Of a stretch of 35,075 bases of DNA, positions 21,936-29,526 are shown one piece after another; positions within the stretch are counted from its first letter, which is position 1; each line of letters begins with the position of its first letter. The notes below the pieces were generated by a model. The model was given only the letters and a program-made list of their open reading frames with translations, was not told where the DNA came from and made no database searches. Source of the DNA: Thermoleophilaceae bacterium (GTDB taxonomy: Bacteria; Actinomycetota; Thermoleophilia; Solirubrobacterales; Thermoleophilaceae); NCBI GenBank assembly GCA_016929195.1, contig JAFGJG010000184.1, positions 1 to 35,075 of the forward strand, given 5' to 3'. A program made the position numbers and the translations under genes.

Positions 21936-22872
21936 GCACGCGCGTGGCCCAGCGCGCGTCCAGCTCCGCGAGGCAGCGGGCACCCCAGAGCACGTCGGCC
22001 GCCAGCTCCGGCTGCTGGCGGGCGAGTCCGCCGGCCAGGTCCACCGCAGCGATGTTCTCGTGCACGGCGTCCGCCTCCACGTGCTCGTCGAAGAAGGCCG
22101 TCGCGTCCTCCCCCTGGCCAAGCCGGCGCAGGCCGGCCGCGTAGCGGCGGTTCGGGATCGACGACTCCATCTCGAACAGCGCGAGGTGGCCGACGATCGC
22201 GCCGCGCAGCCGCCGGTGGAGACCGAACAGCGACATCAGGTTGACCGTGGCGAGCGTGTGCCCGGGGATCACGTCCAGGTAGGCGCCCGGCTCGGGATCG
22301 AGGCCGAGCGCCCGCATGGCGCGGGCGAACAGCGCTGCGTGGATGCGATCCGGGCGGCCGCCGCCGTACTCGTCCGCCTGGATCTCGACGAGCGCCGCCT
22401 TCGGCGGGCCACTCAGGCGGGGCAGCGCCCACGAGTGCGGGTCGGCCTCCTTCAGCTGGTAGGCGGAGCGGTGGATCACGAACTCGAGCACCTGCTCCAG
22501 GTCGGCCTGGCGCTCGACGAACAGGGAGAGCGACGGTGCCTCGGAGGCCTCGGAGATCGCCCGCAGCGCGAGGTCCATCTCCTCCGGCTCGGCCCCCTCC
22601 GCCGGAGTGCCGAGGGCGGCCTCGAACGGCTCCTCGAGCGCGGCCCTGAACTCGAGCAGGCCGGGATCCCATTCCCAGGCGTCATCCACGCAGGGAAGGC
22701 CGCCGTAGTGCAGCTCGTAGCAGCAGTAGAGGGCCAGGTGGAGGTCCTCGTCCGCCAGCGGATCGACCGGATCCACCACGTCGGCCGGTCCCGACAGCGC
22801 GCCGGGGGGGCCCGACAGGGCCGTGAGCAGCTGCTCGCTCAGGGGGCCGCGCGGCTCGGGCGGGAGCATCAT
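21871..22872 (-). CDS. heme-oxygenase-like iron-containing redox enzyme
   Basis: A 333-residue all-helical protein of the heme-oxygenase-like di-metal (HDO) group. Possible metal ligands in the usual order are CYELHYGG (Glu53, His55), LVEIQADEYGGG (Glu and Asp), RIHAALFARAM, HLALFEMESSIPNRRYAAGLRR, and FFDEHVEADAVHEN with paired His/Asp/Glu. Such enzymes are non-heme diiron oxidases or oxygenases acting on diverse substrates, and the substrate here is unknown. It lies 33 bp downstream of the YbdK-like ligase on the same strand, so it could be cotranscribed with it, and it overlaps the convergent CDGSH gene by 65 bp. Confidence 0.8.
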   Translation of the reverse strand: MMLPPEPRGPLSEQLLTALSGPPGALSGPADVVDPVDPLADEDLHLALYCCYELHYGGLPCVDDAWEWDPGLLEFRAALEEPFEAALGTPAEGAEPEEMDLALRAISEASEAPSLSLFVERQADLEQVLEFVIHRSAYQLKEADPHSWALPRLSGPPKAALVEIQADEYGGGRPDRIHAALFARAMRALGLDPEPGAYLDVIPGHTLATVNLMSLFGLHRRLRGAIVGHLALFEMESSIPNRRYAAGLRRLGQGEDATAFFDEHVEADAVHENIAAVDLAGGLARQQPELAADVLWGARCLAELDARWATRVLSAWDAGESSLRDPSRALTAP

Positions 22873-22905
22873 CGCCCGTCAGCTACCCCCCACTCTCGCT
22901 TTGAA

Positions 22906-23988
22906 TCAGAGCCCGGCGGCGAAGCGCTCGGCCAGCCACGGCCCGAGCGCGCGAATGCCGTGCTCGCCCGCCACCTCGCGCTGGCGCAGCGCGCCGTTCA
23001 GCTCCACGAGCGGGAGCGCCGCATCGGCGCCGATCGTGTCGAGCAGCTCCCGGAGGACCGCGCGCGTGGCGCGGCGCTCCCCGGTGCGCACGTCGGCCAG
23101 TTCGCCCTCCACGCCGTGGCGGCACGCGGACCAGCGGTTCTCCGAGATTCGCCACGTCGGCGCCGGCTCCGGCAGGTCGCCGGCGTCGTGGCGGTCCGCG
23201 AGCCACACGACCAGGGCGTGCGCGACGGCGGCGACCGCGCCGGCTTCCGCGATCGTCGTCTGCGTGTCGGGCACGCGCAGCTCGAGCGTGCCGTGGGTCA
23301 GGTGAGGGCGCAGCTCCCACCACCAGAGCGCCGGCTCGGGCAGGACGCCGGCCGCCTCCCCCCAGCGGAGCTCGCGCTCCAGCGCCTCCCAGCTCGCGAA
23401 CGCCGGGGGCACTCCCTGGCGCGGCAGCCCCTCGGAGATCTTCGGCCGCACCGAGGCGAGCCCGGTGTCCGCGCCCCCGTGGAACGGCGCGTTCGCCGCG
23501 AGCGCGGCGAGCGCCGGCAGGTGCTCGCGCAGCGCGTTGTATACGGCGAGGGTGCGCTCCGCCCCGCCGACGGCCACGTGCACCTGGAGGGCGGACACGA
23601 GCTGGCGGCGTGCGATCCGGCCGTACTCGGCGGCGGTGCGGTCGTAGCGGGGGCCGGAGTTGAGCGCGCCTTCCTCCGGGCTGAACGGGTGCACGCCCGT
23701 CCCGGCCGGCGCCACCAGGCCCTCCGCCGCGGCGAGCAGCTCCCGCCTCGCGCCGGCCAGCTCCGCCATGGCGCCGGCCACGTCGTCGTGCGGGCGTGTG
23801 ATCAGCTCGATCTGAGCAGCCGGCAGCTCCAGCTTGAAGCGCCCGGGACCGCCGAGGCGCTCGAGCAGCTCAGGCGCCCGCTCGCTCAGCTCGAACGTGG
23901 CCGGGTCGAGCAGGAAGACCTCCTCCTCGATCCCGACGGTGAACGGCCGCGGGGCGTCGAACGTCGCCCGCAGGGCGTCCGGGTTCAC
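22906..23988 (-). CDS. carboxylate-amine ligase, YbdK/GCS2 family
   Basis: ATP-grasp-like glutamate-cysteine ligase relative of 360 residues with a GTG start. Signatures are FTVGIEEEVFLLDPATFELSERA (metal/ATP site), FKLELPAAQIELITRPHDD, the ALQVHVAVGG strand, and WWWELRPHLTHGTLELRVPDTQTT. These belong to the GCS2 group (E. coli YbdK, plant-type GCL relatives). YbdK has weak gamma-glutamylcysteine synthase activity. Actinobacteria mainly use mycothiol, so a different amide product is plausible. The start is divergent from a methyltransferase (36 bp between). Confidence 0.92.
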   Translation of the reverse strand: MNPDALRATFDAPRPFTVGIEEEVFLLDPATFELSERAPELLERLGGPGRFKLELPAAQIELITRPHDDVAGAMAELAGARRELLAAAEGLVAPAGTGVHPFSPEEGALNSGPRYDRTAAEYGRIARRQLVSALQVHVAVGGAERTLAVYNALREHLPALAALAANAPFHGGADTGLASVRPKISEGLPRQGVPPAFASWEALERELRWGEAAGVLPEPALWWWELRPHLTHGTLELRVPDTQTTIAEAGAVAAVAHALVVWLADRHDAGDLPEPAPTWRISENRWSACRHGVEGELADVRTGERRATRAVLRELLDTIGADAALPLVELNGALRQREVAGEHGIRALGPWLAERFAAGL

Positions 23989-24024
23989 CGGTTTGCGCGC
24001 CCCGCGCCGGGATAACTGCGGGTC

Positions 24025-24618
24025 ATGAGGCTCGTGACCCTACCCGGCGTGTTCACGCCGATCAGCGACAGCCGGCTGCTCGCCGACTGCCTGCGCGCCG
24101 AGGTGCATCCCGGCGCGCGCGTGGCCGACCTCTGCACCGGAAGCGGGCTGCTCGCCGTCGTGGCCGCCTGCCAGGGCGCCGCCGCGACGGCCGTGGACGT
24201 CTCGCGCCGCGCGGTGATCACGGCCCGTCTCAACGCCCGGCTCAACGGGGTGCGGGTGCGAGCGCTGCGCGGCGACCTGCTCGCCCCGCTGGACGGCGAG
24301 CGCTTCGACGTGATCGTCAGCAACCCGCCGTACGTCCCGGCGACGACGGGAGGGCGGGCCTGGGCCGGCGGCCGCGACGGCCGGGCCCTGATCGACCGGA
24401 TCTGCGACGAGGCGCCCGGGCGCCTGCGTCCGGGCGGGGCCCTCCTGCTCGTGCACTCGTCCGTCAACGGCGAGGCGGAGACGCTCGGGCGGCTCGCCGC
24501 ACGCGGGCTGCGGGCGGAGATCGTGGCCCGGCGCCGCGGGCCGCTCGGTCCGCTGATGCGCGAGCGCGTGAGCGTTCGTGACGAGGAGCTGCTCGTGGTG
24601 CGCGGACGGCTCCCCTAG
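24025..24618 (+). CDS. class I SAM methyltransferase, HemK2/N6AMT1-like
   Basis: A 197-residue Rossmann-fold methyltransferase. SAM motif I is VADLCTGSGLLAV (33-45), the acidic ribose-binding residue is in ATAVDVS, and the catalytic tetrapeptide is Asn100-Pro-Pro-Tyr103, used for Gln or other planar-amide nitrogens. The short N-terminus LPGVFTPISDSRLLAD corresponds to the region found in HemK2/N6AMT1-type proteins, without the N-terminal domain of PrmC. The substrate may be a release-factor-like Gln or a small molecule; it cannot be decided here. The next gene, another methyltransferase, starts 10 bp downstream. Confidence 0.9.
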   Translation: MRLVTLPGVFTPISDSRLLADCLRAEVHPGARVADLCTGSGLLAVVAACQGAAATAVDVSRRAVITARLNARLNGVRVRALRGDLLAPLDGERFDVIVSNPPYVPATTGGRAWAGGRDGRALIDRICDEAPGRLRPGGALLLVHSSVNGEAETLGRLAARGLRAEIVARRRGPLGPLMRERVSVRDEELLVVRGRLP

Positions 24619-24628
24619 CCTGCGGGCC

Positions 24629-25267
24629 ATGCGGATCCTCGACGAGCAGGTCGATCGCTACCTCGAAGGGCTGCGCCCCGAGCGCTCCGGCCCGATGGCC
24701 GAGATGGAGGAGCTCGCCAGCCGCGACGGCATCCCGATCGTCCACTGGGAGACGGGCCGCTTCCTGGCCACCCTCTGCCGGGCCCTCGACCCGGTCGTGC
24801 TCGAGGTGGGCACGGCGATCGGATACTCGACGCTCCACATGGCCGAGCAGCTGCGCGAGGGGCGCGTGGTCACGCTCGAGGTCGACCCCGAGCGGGCGGT
24901 CCGCGCCCGCGACTTCTTCGCCCGCGCCGGCGTGGCCGACCGGGTGGAGCTGGTGGAGGGCGACGCCCTGGAGACGCTGCCGCGGCAGGAGGGACCGTTC
25001 GACCTGCTGTTCGTGGACGCGGCCAAGGGCGAGTACCGGCGCTACGTCGAGCTGGCCGACGCGAAGCTCTCCGAGCGCGCCCTGCTCGTGGTGGACAACC
25101 TGCTGATGTCCGGCGAGGTGGCGCTGCCCGAGGACGCCGAGACGCGCTGGAACGACGAGTCGCTGGCCGCCGCCCGCGAGCTGAACGTGGAGCTCACGAC
25201 CGGCTCGCGCTGGTTCGGCAGCGTCCTGCCGGTGGGCGACGGCGTGGGCTTCGCCGCGCGCGCCTAG
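24629..25267 (+). CDS. SAM-dependent O-methyltransferase, CCoAOMT/COMT-like family 3
   Basis: A 212-residue protein of the O-methyltransferase family 3. SAM motif I is VLEVGTAIGYSTLHMA, followed by VVTLEVDPERAVRARDFF and the divalent-metal ligands in LLFVDAAKGEYRRYVE and LLVVDNLLMSGEV. C-terminal SVLPVGDGVGFAARA completes the sheet. Family members methylate catechol or caffeoyl-CoA-like hydroxyls with Mg2+; the substrate here is unknown. The ATG at 24629 lies just after the upstream methyltransferase stop. Its end overlaps the convergent small membrane gene by 4 bp. Confidence 0.92.
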   Translation: MRILDEQVDRYLEGLRPERSGPMAEMEELASRDGIPIVHWETGRFLATLCRALDPVVLEVGTAIGYSTLHMAEQLREGRVVTLEVDPERAVRARDFFARAGVADRVELVEGDALETLPRQEGPFDLLFVDAAKGEYRRYVELADAKLSERALLVVDNLLMSGEVALPEDAETRWNDESLAAARELNVELTTGSRWFGSVLPVGDGVGFAARA

Positions 25268-25473
25268 CGCGTCACGCCGAGGAAGATCGGCACGAACACC
25301 GTCGCGCTGAGGATCATCAGCACGCCGATCGCCTGGATGACCCGCGAGCTCACCAGGTGACCCACCGCGCCCACGACGAAGCCGCCCAGCACGAGCGCCA
25401 GGAAGAACGTCGGAGACACCCTGAAGTCGCCGCGCTGGCCGGGCCCGCGGTTCGGGTCGAGGAAGTCGGACAT
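25264..25473 (-). CDS. small two-pass membrane protein
   Basis: Unrecognised 69-residue protein from ATG 25473; a start at 25494 adds seven hydrophobic residues but would run into the inverted repeat. The cytoplasmic start MSDFLDPNRGPGQRGDF is followed by two helices, FFLALVLGGFVVGAVGHLV and VIQAIGVLMILSATVFVPIFLGV, separated by SSRVIQ. Function unknown. It is divergent from the MoxR-type ATPase gene, with a perfect 8-bp inverted repeat in the shared promoter region. Confidence 0.75.
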   Translation of the reverse strand: MSDFLDPNRGPGQRGDFRVSPTFFLALVLGGFVVGAVGHLVSSRVIQAIGVLMILSATVFVPIFLGVTR

Positions 25474-25489
25474 CACGAGCAGCAGTACG

Positions 25490-25515
25490 GCCAAGGAACC
25501 GAAAGTATCCTTGGC
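25490..25515. promoter_or_regulatory. perfect inverted repeat in divergent promoter region
   Basis: GCCAAGGA (25490-25497) and TCCTTGGC (25508-25515) are perfect 8-bp arms around a 10-bp centre, ACCGAAAGTA. The element fills the 47-bp gap between the small membrane gene (start 25473) and the MoxR-type gene (start 25521). Its position over both predicted transcription starts suggests an operator for a dimeric regulator; a 5' hairpin is the alternative. Confidence 0.5.
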
Positions 25516-25520
25516 GACGG

Positions 25521-26426
25521 ATGAGCGCCGGCGGCCTGGACACGATCGAAGCCACGCGCGACGCCCTGGCGGGCGCCGGCTACCTCGCGGACGAGCGCAC
25601 GGCGCTGGTCTCGTTCCTCGCCAGCCAGCTCGGCAAGCCCGTTCTCGTGGAGGGCCCGGCGGGCGTCGGCAAGACCGAGCTGGCGAAGGCGCTGTCGCGC
25701 GCGACGGGGCGCGAGCTGATCCGGCTCCAGTGCTACGAGGGGCTCGACGAGGCGAAGGCCCTGTACGAATGGAACTACCGCAAGCAGCTCCTGCGGATCC
25801 AGACCGAGGCGACCGACGCCGGCTGGCAGGAGGTCCGCGACGACATCTTCGGCGAGGAGTTCCTCCTCGCCCGCCCGCTGCTCACCGCGATAGCCGCCGA
25901 GGAGCCGGTGGTGCTGCTGATCGACGAGATCGACAAGACCGACCAGGAGTTCGAGGCGATGCTGCTCGAGGTCCTGTCCGACTTCCAGATCTCGATCCCC
26001 GAGCTCGGCGTGGTCGAGGCGCGGACGCAGCCGCTCGTGCTGCTGACCTCGAACAACTCGCGCGAGCTCACCGAGGCGCTCAAGCGCCGCTGCCTCTACC
26101 TCTGGCTCGACTACCCGTCCGTGGACCGCGAGCTCGAGATCGTGCGGCTCCACGCCCCGGACATCGACGAGCGGATGGCACGCCGGCTCGTCGAGGTCAT
26201 CCACATGGTCCGCTCGCTCGACCTGAAGAAGCCGCCGTCCATCGCCGAGTCGATCGACTGGGCGCGGGCATTGCTGCTGCTGGGCGCGGAGGACGTGGAC
26301 CAGGCGGTGCTCGAGCAGACGATGTCGATCATCGTCAAGCACCGCACCGACCTCGATCTGGTCGCCGAGCGGGTCGGCGTGAAGCTGGGCGATGGCATCC
26401 TCGGAGCCGGCCGGCAGGCGGGCTAA
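25521..26426 (+). CDS. MoxR/CoxD-type AAA+ ATPase
   Basis: AAA+ chaperone-like ATPase of 301 residues that typically works with a partner VWA protein to insert metals or mature enzyme complexes. Walker A is GPAGVGKT (45-52), Walker B is VLLIDEID (131-138), sensor 1 is LLTSNNSRELTEALKRRC, and the arginine finger lies in that last segment. YEGLDEAKALYEWNYRKQLL is characteristic of the CoxD branch. The next gene encodes the VWA partner, as in coxDE of carbon monoxide dehydrogenase operons, but no coxMSL structural genes appear in the window. No clear Shine-Dalgarno precedes the ATG, which lies 5 bp after the inverted repeat. Confidence 0.92.
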   Translation: MSAGGLDTIEATRDALAGAGYLADERTALVSFLASQLGKPVLVEGPAGVGKTELAKALSRATGRELIRLQCYEGLDEAKALYEWNYRKQLLRIQTEATDAGWQEVRDDIFGEEFLLARPLLTAIAAEEPVVLLIDEIDKTDQEFEAMLLEVLSDFQISIPELGVVEARTQPLVLLTSNNSRELTEALKRRCLYLWLDYPSVDRELEIVRLHAPDIDERMARRLVEVIHMVRSLDLKKPPSIAESIDWARALLLLGAEDVDQAVLEQTMSIIVKHRTDLDLVAERVGVKLGDGILGAGRQAG

Positions 26427-26445
26427 CTCGGGCCTCTACGGAGGC

Positions 26446-27819
26446 ATGCCGGGCCGGCCCGGGCCGCCCGGCATGGCGGCGCGGCTGCTCGAGCTCGCCG
26501 ACGAGATGCGCGGCGAGGGCGTGGCGGTCGGCACCTCGGAGCTGCTCGACGCCTTCGATGCGCTGAATGCCGTCTCCTGGGAGTCGCAGGAGGACTTCCG
26601 CGAGGCCCTCGGCGCCACACTGGCCAAGTCGCAGGAGGACAGGCACGTGCTCGACGTGCTGTTCGACCGCTTCTTCTTCCGCGCGGTCGAGCGCGAGGCG
26701 GTGGACCGCGGGCTCACCGACGAGCGCTTCACCGGCGGCGAGGGCATCGACCTCGAGGACCTGCGCGAGCGCATCCGCGACGCGATCCGCGCCGGCTCGG
26801 ACGGCGAGATGCGCGACCTGGCGCGGCTGGCGATCGTGGCCTTCGGCCGGCAGGGGGAGGGCTCCGGCGTGATCGGCGTGGACGTCCAGCGGATCCGGCG
26901 CAGCCTCGGCCTCCGCGGCGAGCGCCAGCAGTCCGCGGGCACCGAGCTGCCCGATCCCGACGCGGTGCCCCGCGACAACCTCCAGCAGTTCGAGCAGCAC
27001 GTGCGCCGCGAGCTCGAGCGGCTGCTGATCGAGCGGACGCGCGCGCTTCCGCCGGCGCGTCCGCTGCGCGAGCTCGACAGGGCGCTCCCCTCGAACCCCG
27101 CGCAGGACCTCAGCGAGGTGCACCGTGTGGTGGCGCAGATGAAGCGGCGGCTCGCGTCACACGGGCGCGAGCACCGCGGCCGCCGGCGCAGCTGGGCGGT
27201 CGACGTGCGCCGGACCATGCGGGCCTCGCTCCAGACCGGCGGCGTGCCGCTCGACCTCAAGTACCGGCCGCGCCGCCCGCGCAGGCCGGAGCTGTACGTG
27301 CTCTGCGACGTCTCGACGAGCGTGACGAGCGCCAGCGTCTTCTTCCTGTCCGTGCTGCACGCGCTCCACGACCAGTTCCGGAAGCTGCGCTCTTTCGTCT
27401 TCGTCGAGCGGATCTCCGAGGTGACGGACGTGTTCGAGCGCGAGCGCTCGTTCACCGCCGTGTCGCGCCGGATCGCCACCGACGCGGGCGTGGCCGACGT
27501 GTCCGGGTACACCGACTACGGCCGCGTCTGGCTCGAGTTCCTCGACAGCGTGGTGGACGACCTGGACCCGCGCTCGACCGTGATCGTGCTCGGCGACGCC
27601 CGCACGAACGGGCGCGAGCCGCACGCCGCGGCGTTCGGGCGCGTGGCCGAGGCGGCCGGACGCACGCTCTGGATCAACCCGGAGCCGAAGCTCTACTGGA
27701 ACTACGGCGACTCGGTGATGGCCGCGTACGAGCCCTTCTGCAACGGCGTCTACGAGTGCTGGACGACGAAGCAGCTCGAGGCGTTCGTGAACGACCTGGC
27801 GGACCTGCGGGCGGGCTAG
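26446..27819 (+). CDS. VWA-domain CoxE-like protein
   Basis: Partner of the MoxR/CoxD-type ATPase, about 457 residues. The N-terminal helical part (ARLLELADEMRGEGVAVGTSELLDAFDAL, then REALGATLAKSQED and FDRFFF) is the CoxE-type region. The C-terminal von Willebrand A domain has the MIDAS motif DVSTSVTS in LYVLCDVSTSV, plus the later TDYGRVWLEF and VIVLGDARTN segments. The VWA domain binds Mg2+ and substrate proteins. The start is uncertain: ATG 26446 sits very close to GGAGG, ATG 26392 would overlap the ATPase gene by 35 bp, and the homologous region begins near 26473. It is probably cotranscribed with the ATPase. Confidence 0.9.
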   Translation: MPGRPGPPGMAARLLELADEMRGEGVAVGTSELLDAFDALNAVSWESQEDFREALGATLAKSQEDRHVLDVLFDRFFFRAVEREAVDRGLTDERFTGGEGIDLEDLRERIRDAIRAGSDGEMRDLARLAIVAFGRQGEGSGVIGVDVQRIRRSLGLRGERQQSAGTELPDPDAVPRDNLQQFEQHVRRELERLLIERTRALPPARPLRELDRALPSNPAQDLSEVHRVVAQMKRRLASHGREHRGRRRSWAVDVRRTMRASLQTGGVPLDLKYRPRRPRRPELYVLCDVSTSVTSASVFFLSVLHALHDQFRKLRSFVFVERISEVTDVFERERSFTAVSRRIATDAGVADVSGYTDYGRVWLEFLDSVVDDLDPRSTVIVLGDARTNGREPHAAAFGRVAEAAGRTLWINPEPKLYWNYGDSVMAAYEPFCNGVYECWTTKQLEAFVNDLADLRAG

Positions 27820-27864
27820 GCCGCCGGCCGGGGTGACCGGCCGACGGCCCCAGTGCCCGTACGG

Positions 27865-28620
27865 CTACCGCATCGCCGCCTGGAGGAGACCGGCTTCCCC
27901 GCCGTCTCCGCCGTAGGCGTCGCCGCTCTTCGCGAGCGTGTCGCCGCCCTCGGACCACGCGCCGCCGAACAGCGCGAGCGCGAGCGAGTTCCCGTTCAGG
28001 AACTGCCTGTTGCCGGTGGAGGCGTCACCGCCCTCACCGCCCCAGGCGAACGGCCACCCGAGGGTGCGCTCGCCGCCCTTCTCGCGGCGGTGATCGCACC
28101 TGCGACCCTCGCCGCGGTGCTTGCCGCTGCGAGCGTCGCCGCCGCGGCCGCCGTGGGCGTCGCCGCTCTTGGCGAAGGTGTCACCGCCCTCGGAGCGGGC
28201 CTTCGAGTGGCTCCGGCCATGCTTGCGGCCGTGGCCCTTCGAGCCCACGGAGACGGCGAGCGAGTTGCCGTTCCCGGCCTGGACGTTGCCGGTCTCGGCC
28301 CTGCCGCCGTCGCCGCCCTCGGCCCGGCCCGCGCCACCGCCGGAGCCGCGGGCGTCGCCGCCGTCTCCGCCGTAGGCGTCGCCGCTCCTCGCGGCGGTGT
28401 CGCCGCCCTCGGACCTCGAGTCACCGAGCACGGACACGGCCCCGGAGTTGCCGTTCAGCACCTGCACGTTGCCGGTGTCCGCGGCTCCGCCGGCACCGCC
28501 GGCGATGCCCGCGACGTCCGGCTGCTCGGGGATGGGTATCGGGAGCTGTGCCGACGCGGGTGCGGCGGCCATCGTCATTGCGACCGTTGCGGCAGCCGCC
28601 AGTGTCGAGATGCGCTTCAT
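27865..28620 (-). CDS. secreted Gly/Asp/Asn-rich three-repeat protein
   Basis: Unrecognised 251-residue exported protein with a signal peptide ending ASA-Q (about 24). After a Pro-rich segment come three copies of a unit: residues 49-91, 110-163 and 202-243. Each has TGN-x-Q, then NGNS followed by a short hydrophobic strand (AVSVLGDS, LAVSVGSK or LALALFGG), then SEGGDT-x-A-(R/K)-SGDA-(Y/H)-GG-x-GG-(D/E)-A. NGNS plus alternating hydrophobics recalls chaplin, rodlin and curlin-type strands, while the GGD-GDA-GG runs recall Ca2+-binding Gly/Asp repeats. A cell-surface or matrix function is inferred. A basic insert (HGRKHGRSHSK, and RRCDHRREK with the only Cys) interrupts units 2 and 3. AAAGGA lies 9 nt before the ATG. 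Confidence 0.8.
   Translation of the reverse strand: MKRISTLAAAATVAMTMAAAPASAQLPIPIPEQPDVAGIAGGAGGAADTGNVQVLNGNSGAVSVLGDSRSEGGDTAARSGDAYGGDGGDARGSGGGAGRAEGGDGGRAETGNVQAGNGNSLAVSVGSKGHGRKHGRSHSKARSEGGDTFAKSGDAHGGRGGDARSGKHRGEGRRCDHRREKGGERTLGWPFAWGGEGGDASTGNRQFLNGNSLALALFGGAWSEGGDTLAKSGDAYGGDGGEAGLLQAAMR
27892..28476 (-). repeat. three degenerate coding repeats in the Gly/Asp-rich surface protein
   Basis: The units lie at about 28476-28348, 28293-28132 and 28017-27892 (protein order). The best DNA-level match is between the SGDAYGGDGG segments of units 1 and 3, about 28357-28387 and 27899-27928, which are nearly identical. Unit 2 is more diverged and has an insertion. Spacing is irregular and all copies keep reading frame, so these are protein repeats and not an array of spacers. 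Confidence 0.75.
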
Positions 28621-28697
28621 CTCTTGTTCCTTTCGTTGCTCTTGATGCCGGGTTGCGAACTGGGTCCCCGGTCGACCCTGGTCAGGACGCGGGGCGT

Positions 28698-29447
28698 CTA
28701 GCCAGGGCGCTCGAGCAGCGGTAGGAAGGGCGCCGGCCGCGGAAGGGCCGGGCGCAGGTGAAGTCGCCGGGATCCGGCGAGCAGGAGCAGCGCCACCGCG
28801 CCGAACAGCGCGGTGAAGCCCGCGAAGGCCGCCGCCCCGGCCGGGGCGGCGGAGGCCGCGCCCGCGGGCACTGACGGCGGCTCGGGAGCGGGCGCCTCCG
28901 GGAGGGCCGGCGAGCCCTGCCGCTGGGCCGCGGCGGCACCGTGCGGGACGACGGTCGACGCGGGTGGTGCGCCGCTCGCGGCATCCGGCGCGGCGCGGCG
29001 CTCGGGCGCCGCGGCGGGACCGTCGCGCCGAGGCGCGGCCTGCCGGTGGATCCGGGGCGCGGAGCGGGCGGGAGGGGCGGCGACCGCGGGGGGCTGGCGC
29101 CGCGGAGCCGGGGCGGTGACGGGCGGCGCGACCGTGCGCTCGATCTCGCGGACCGCCGGAACGGCCTTCTCGGCCTCGTTCTGGACGCGCCCGACCGTCT
29201 CCGTCACCGGCGTCGCAACCCGCTCGACCACCTCGGTCGCCTGAGGGGCGGCCGGCGGCGGCGGCACGGCCCGCGTCGCCGTATCGGCGGTGCTCGAGAC
29301 CGTGTCGGTCGCGGCGGCGGCCGTCGCTCCCACGTCCGGCACCTGAGCGGGGGCGGAGCCCGGCAGAAGCAGGCAGGCGATCGCCAGCGCGAGCGCCACG
29401 AGCAGCGCATGCGTGCGACGGGCCTCCCCTGCCAGGACGACGGCCAT
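28698..29447 (-). CDS. secreted Ala/Pro-rich protein with C-terminal membrane anchor
   Basis: Unrecognised 249-residue protein from ATG 29447. The signal peptide LLVALALAIACLLLPGSAPA-Q is followed by an Ala/Thr helix region (about 40-110, with TEVVERVATPVTETVGRVQNEAEK). Next comes a long Pro/Ala/Arg-rich low-complexity linker (about 110-205). A single C-terminal helix (AAFAGFTALFGAVALLLLAG) with a basic tail RRLHLRP completes it. This stalk-and-anchor layout resembles envelope-spanning surface proteins; no LPXTG is seen. It lies 77 bp upstream of the Gly/Asp-rich repeat gene on the same strand, so both could be made together as surface components. The sequence is compositionally biased, so gene calling is less certain than for globular genes. 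Confidence 0.65.
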   Translation of the reverse strand: MAVVLAGEARRTHALLVALALAIACLLLPGSAPAQVPDVGATAAAATDTVSSTADTATRAVPPPPAAPQATEVVERVATPVTETVGRVQNEAEKAVPAVREIERTVAPPVTAPAPRRQPPAVAAPPARSAPRIHRQAAPRRDGPAAAPERRAAPDAASGAPPASTVVPHGAAAAQRQGSPALPEAPAPEPPSVPAGAASAAPAGAAAFAGFTALFGAVALLLLAGSRRLHLRPALPRPAPFLPLLERPG

Positions 29448-29503
29448 GAATCCCAAAGTACCCGGTTCGATGGAGCTTTCAACCCCCAACCGGTGAGAAG
29501 CCC

Positions 29504-29526
29504 GTGCAGGTACACTCCGCCTGCAC
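29504..29526 (+). promoter_or_regulatory. hairpin 5' of the TPP aptamer, candidate switching stem
   Basis: GTGCAGG (29504-29510) and CCTGCAC (29520-29526) form a perfect 7-bp stem with a 9-nt loop directly upstream of the TPP aptamer. The second arm contains CCTGCA, which is also complementary to TGCAGG at 29630-29635, overlapping the thiZ ATG. The two pairings exclude each other. The hairpin exists in the transcript only if transcription starts upstream of 29504. Confidence 0.5.

Noticed and set aside
22060-24015. 651-codon plus-strand open frame
   Set aside because: Antisense shadow of the HDO-like and YbdK-like genes.
25521-27819. Carbon monoxide dehydrogenase operon
   Set aside because: Only the CoxD/CoxE-type accessory pair is present; no coxM, coxS or coxL.
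27892-28476. Repetitive GCC-rich blocks resembling a repeat array
   Set aside because: Copies are irregular in length and spacing and keep the reading frame of a secreted protein, so this is not CRISPR or a satellite.
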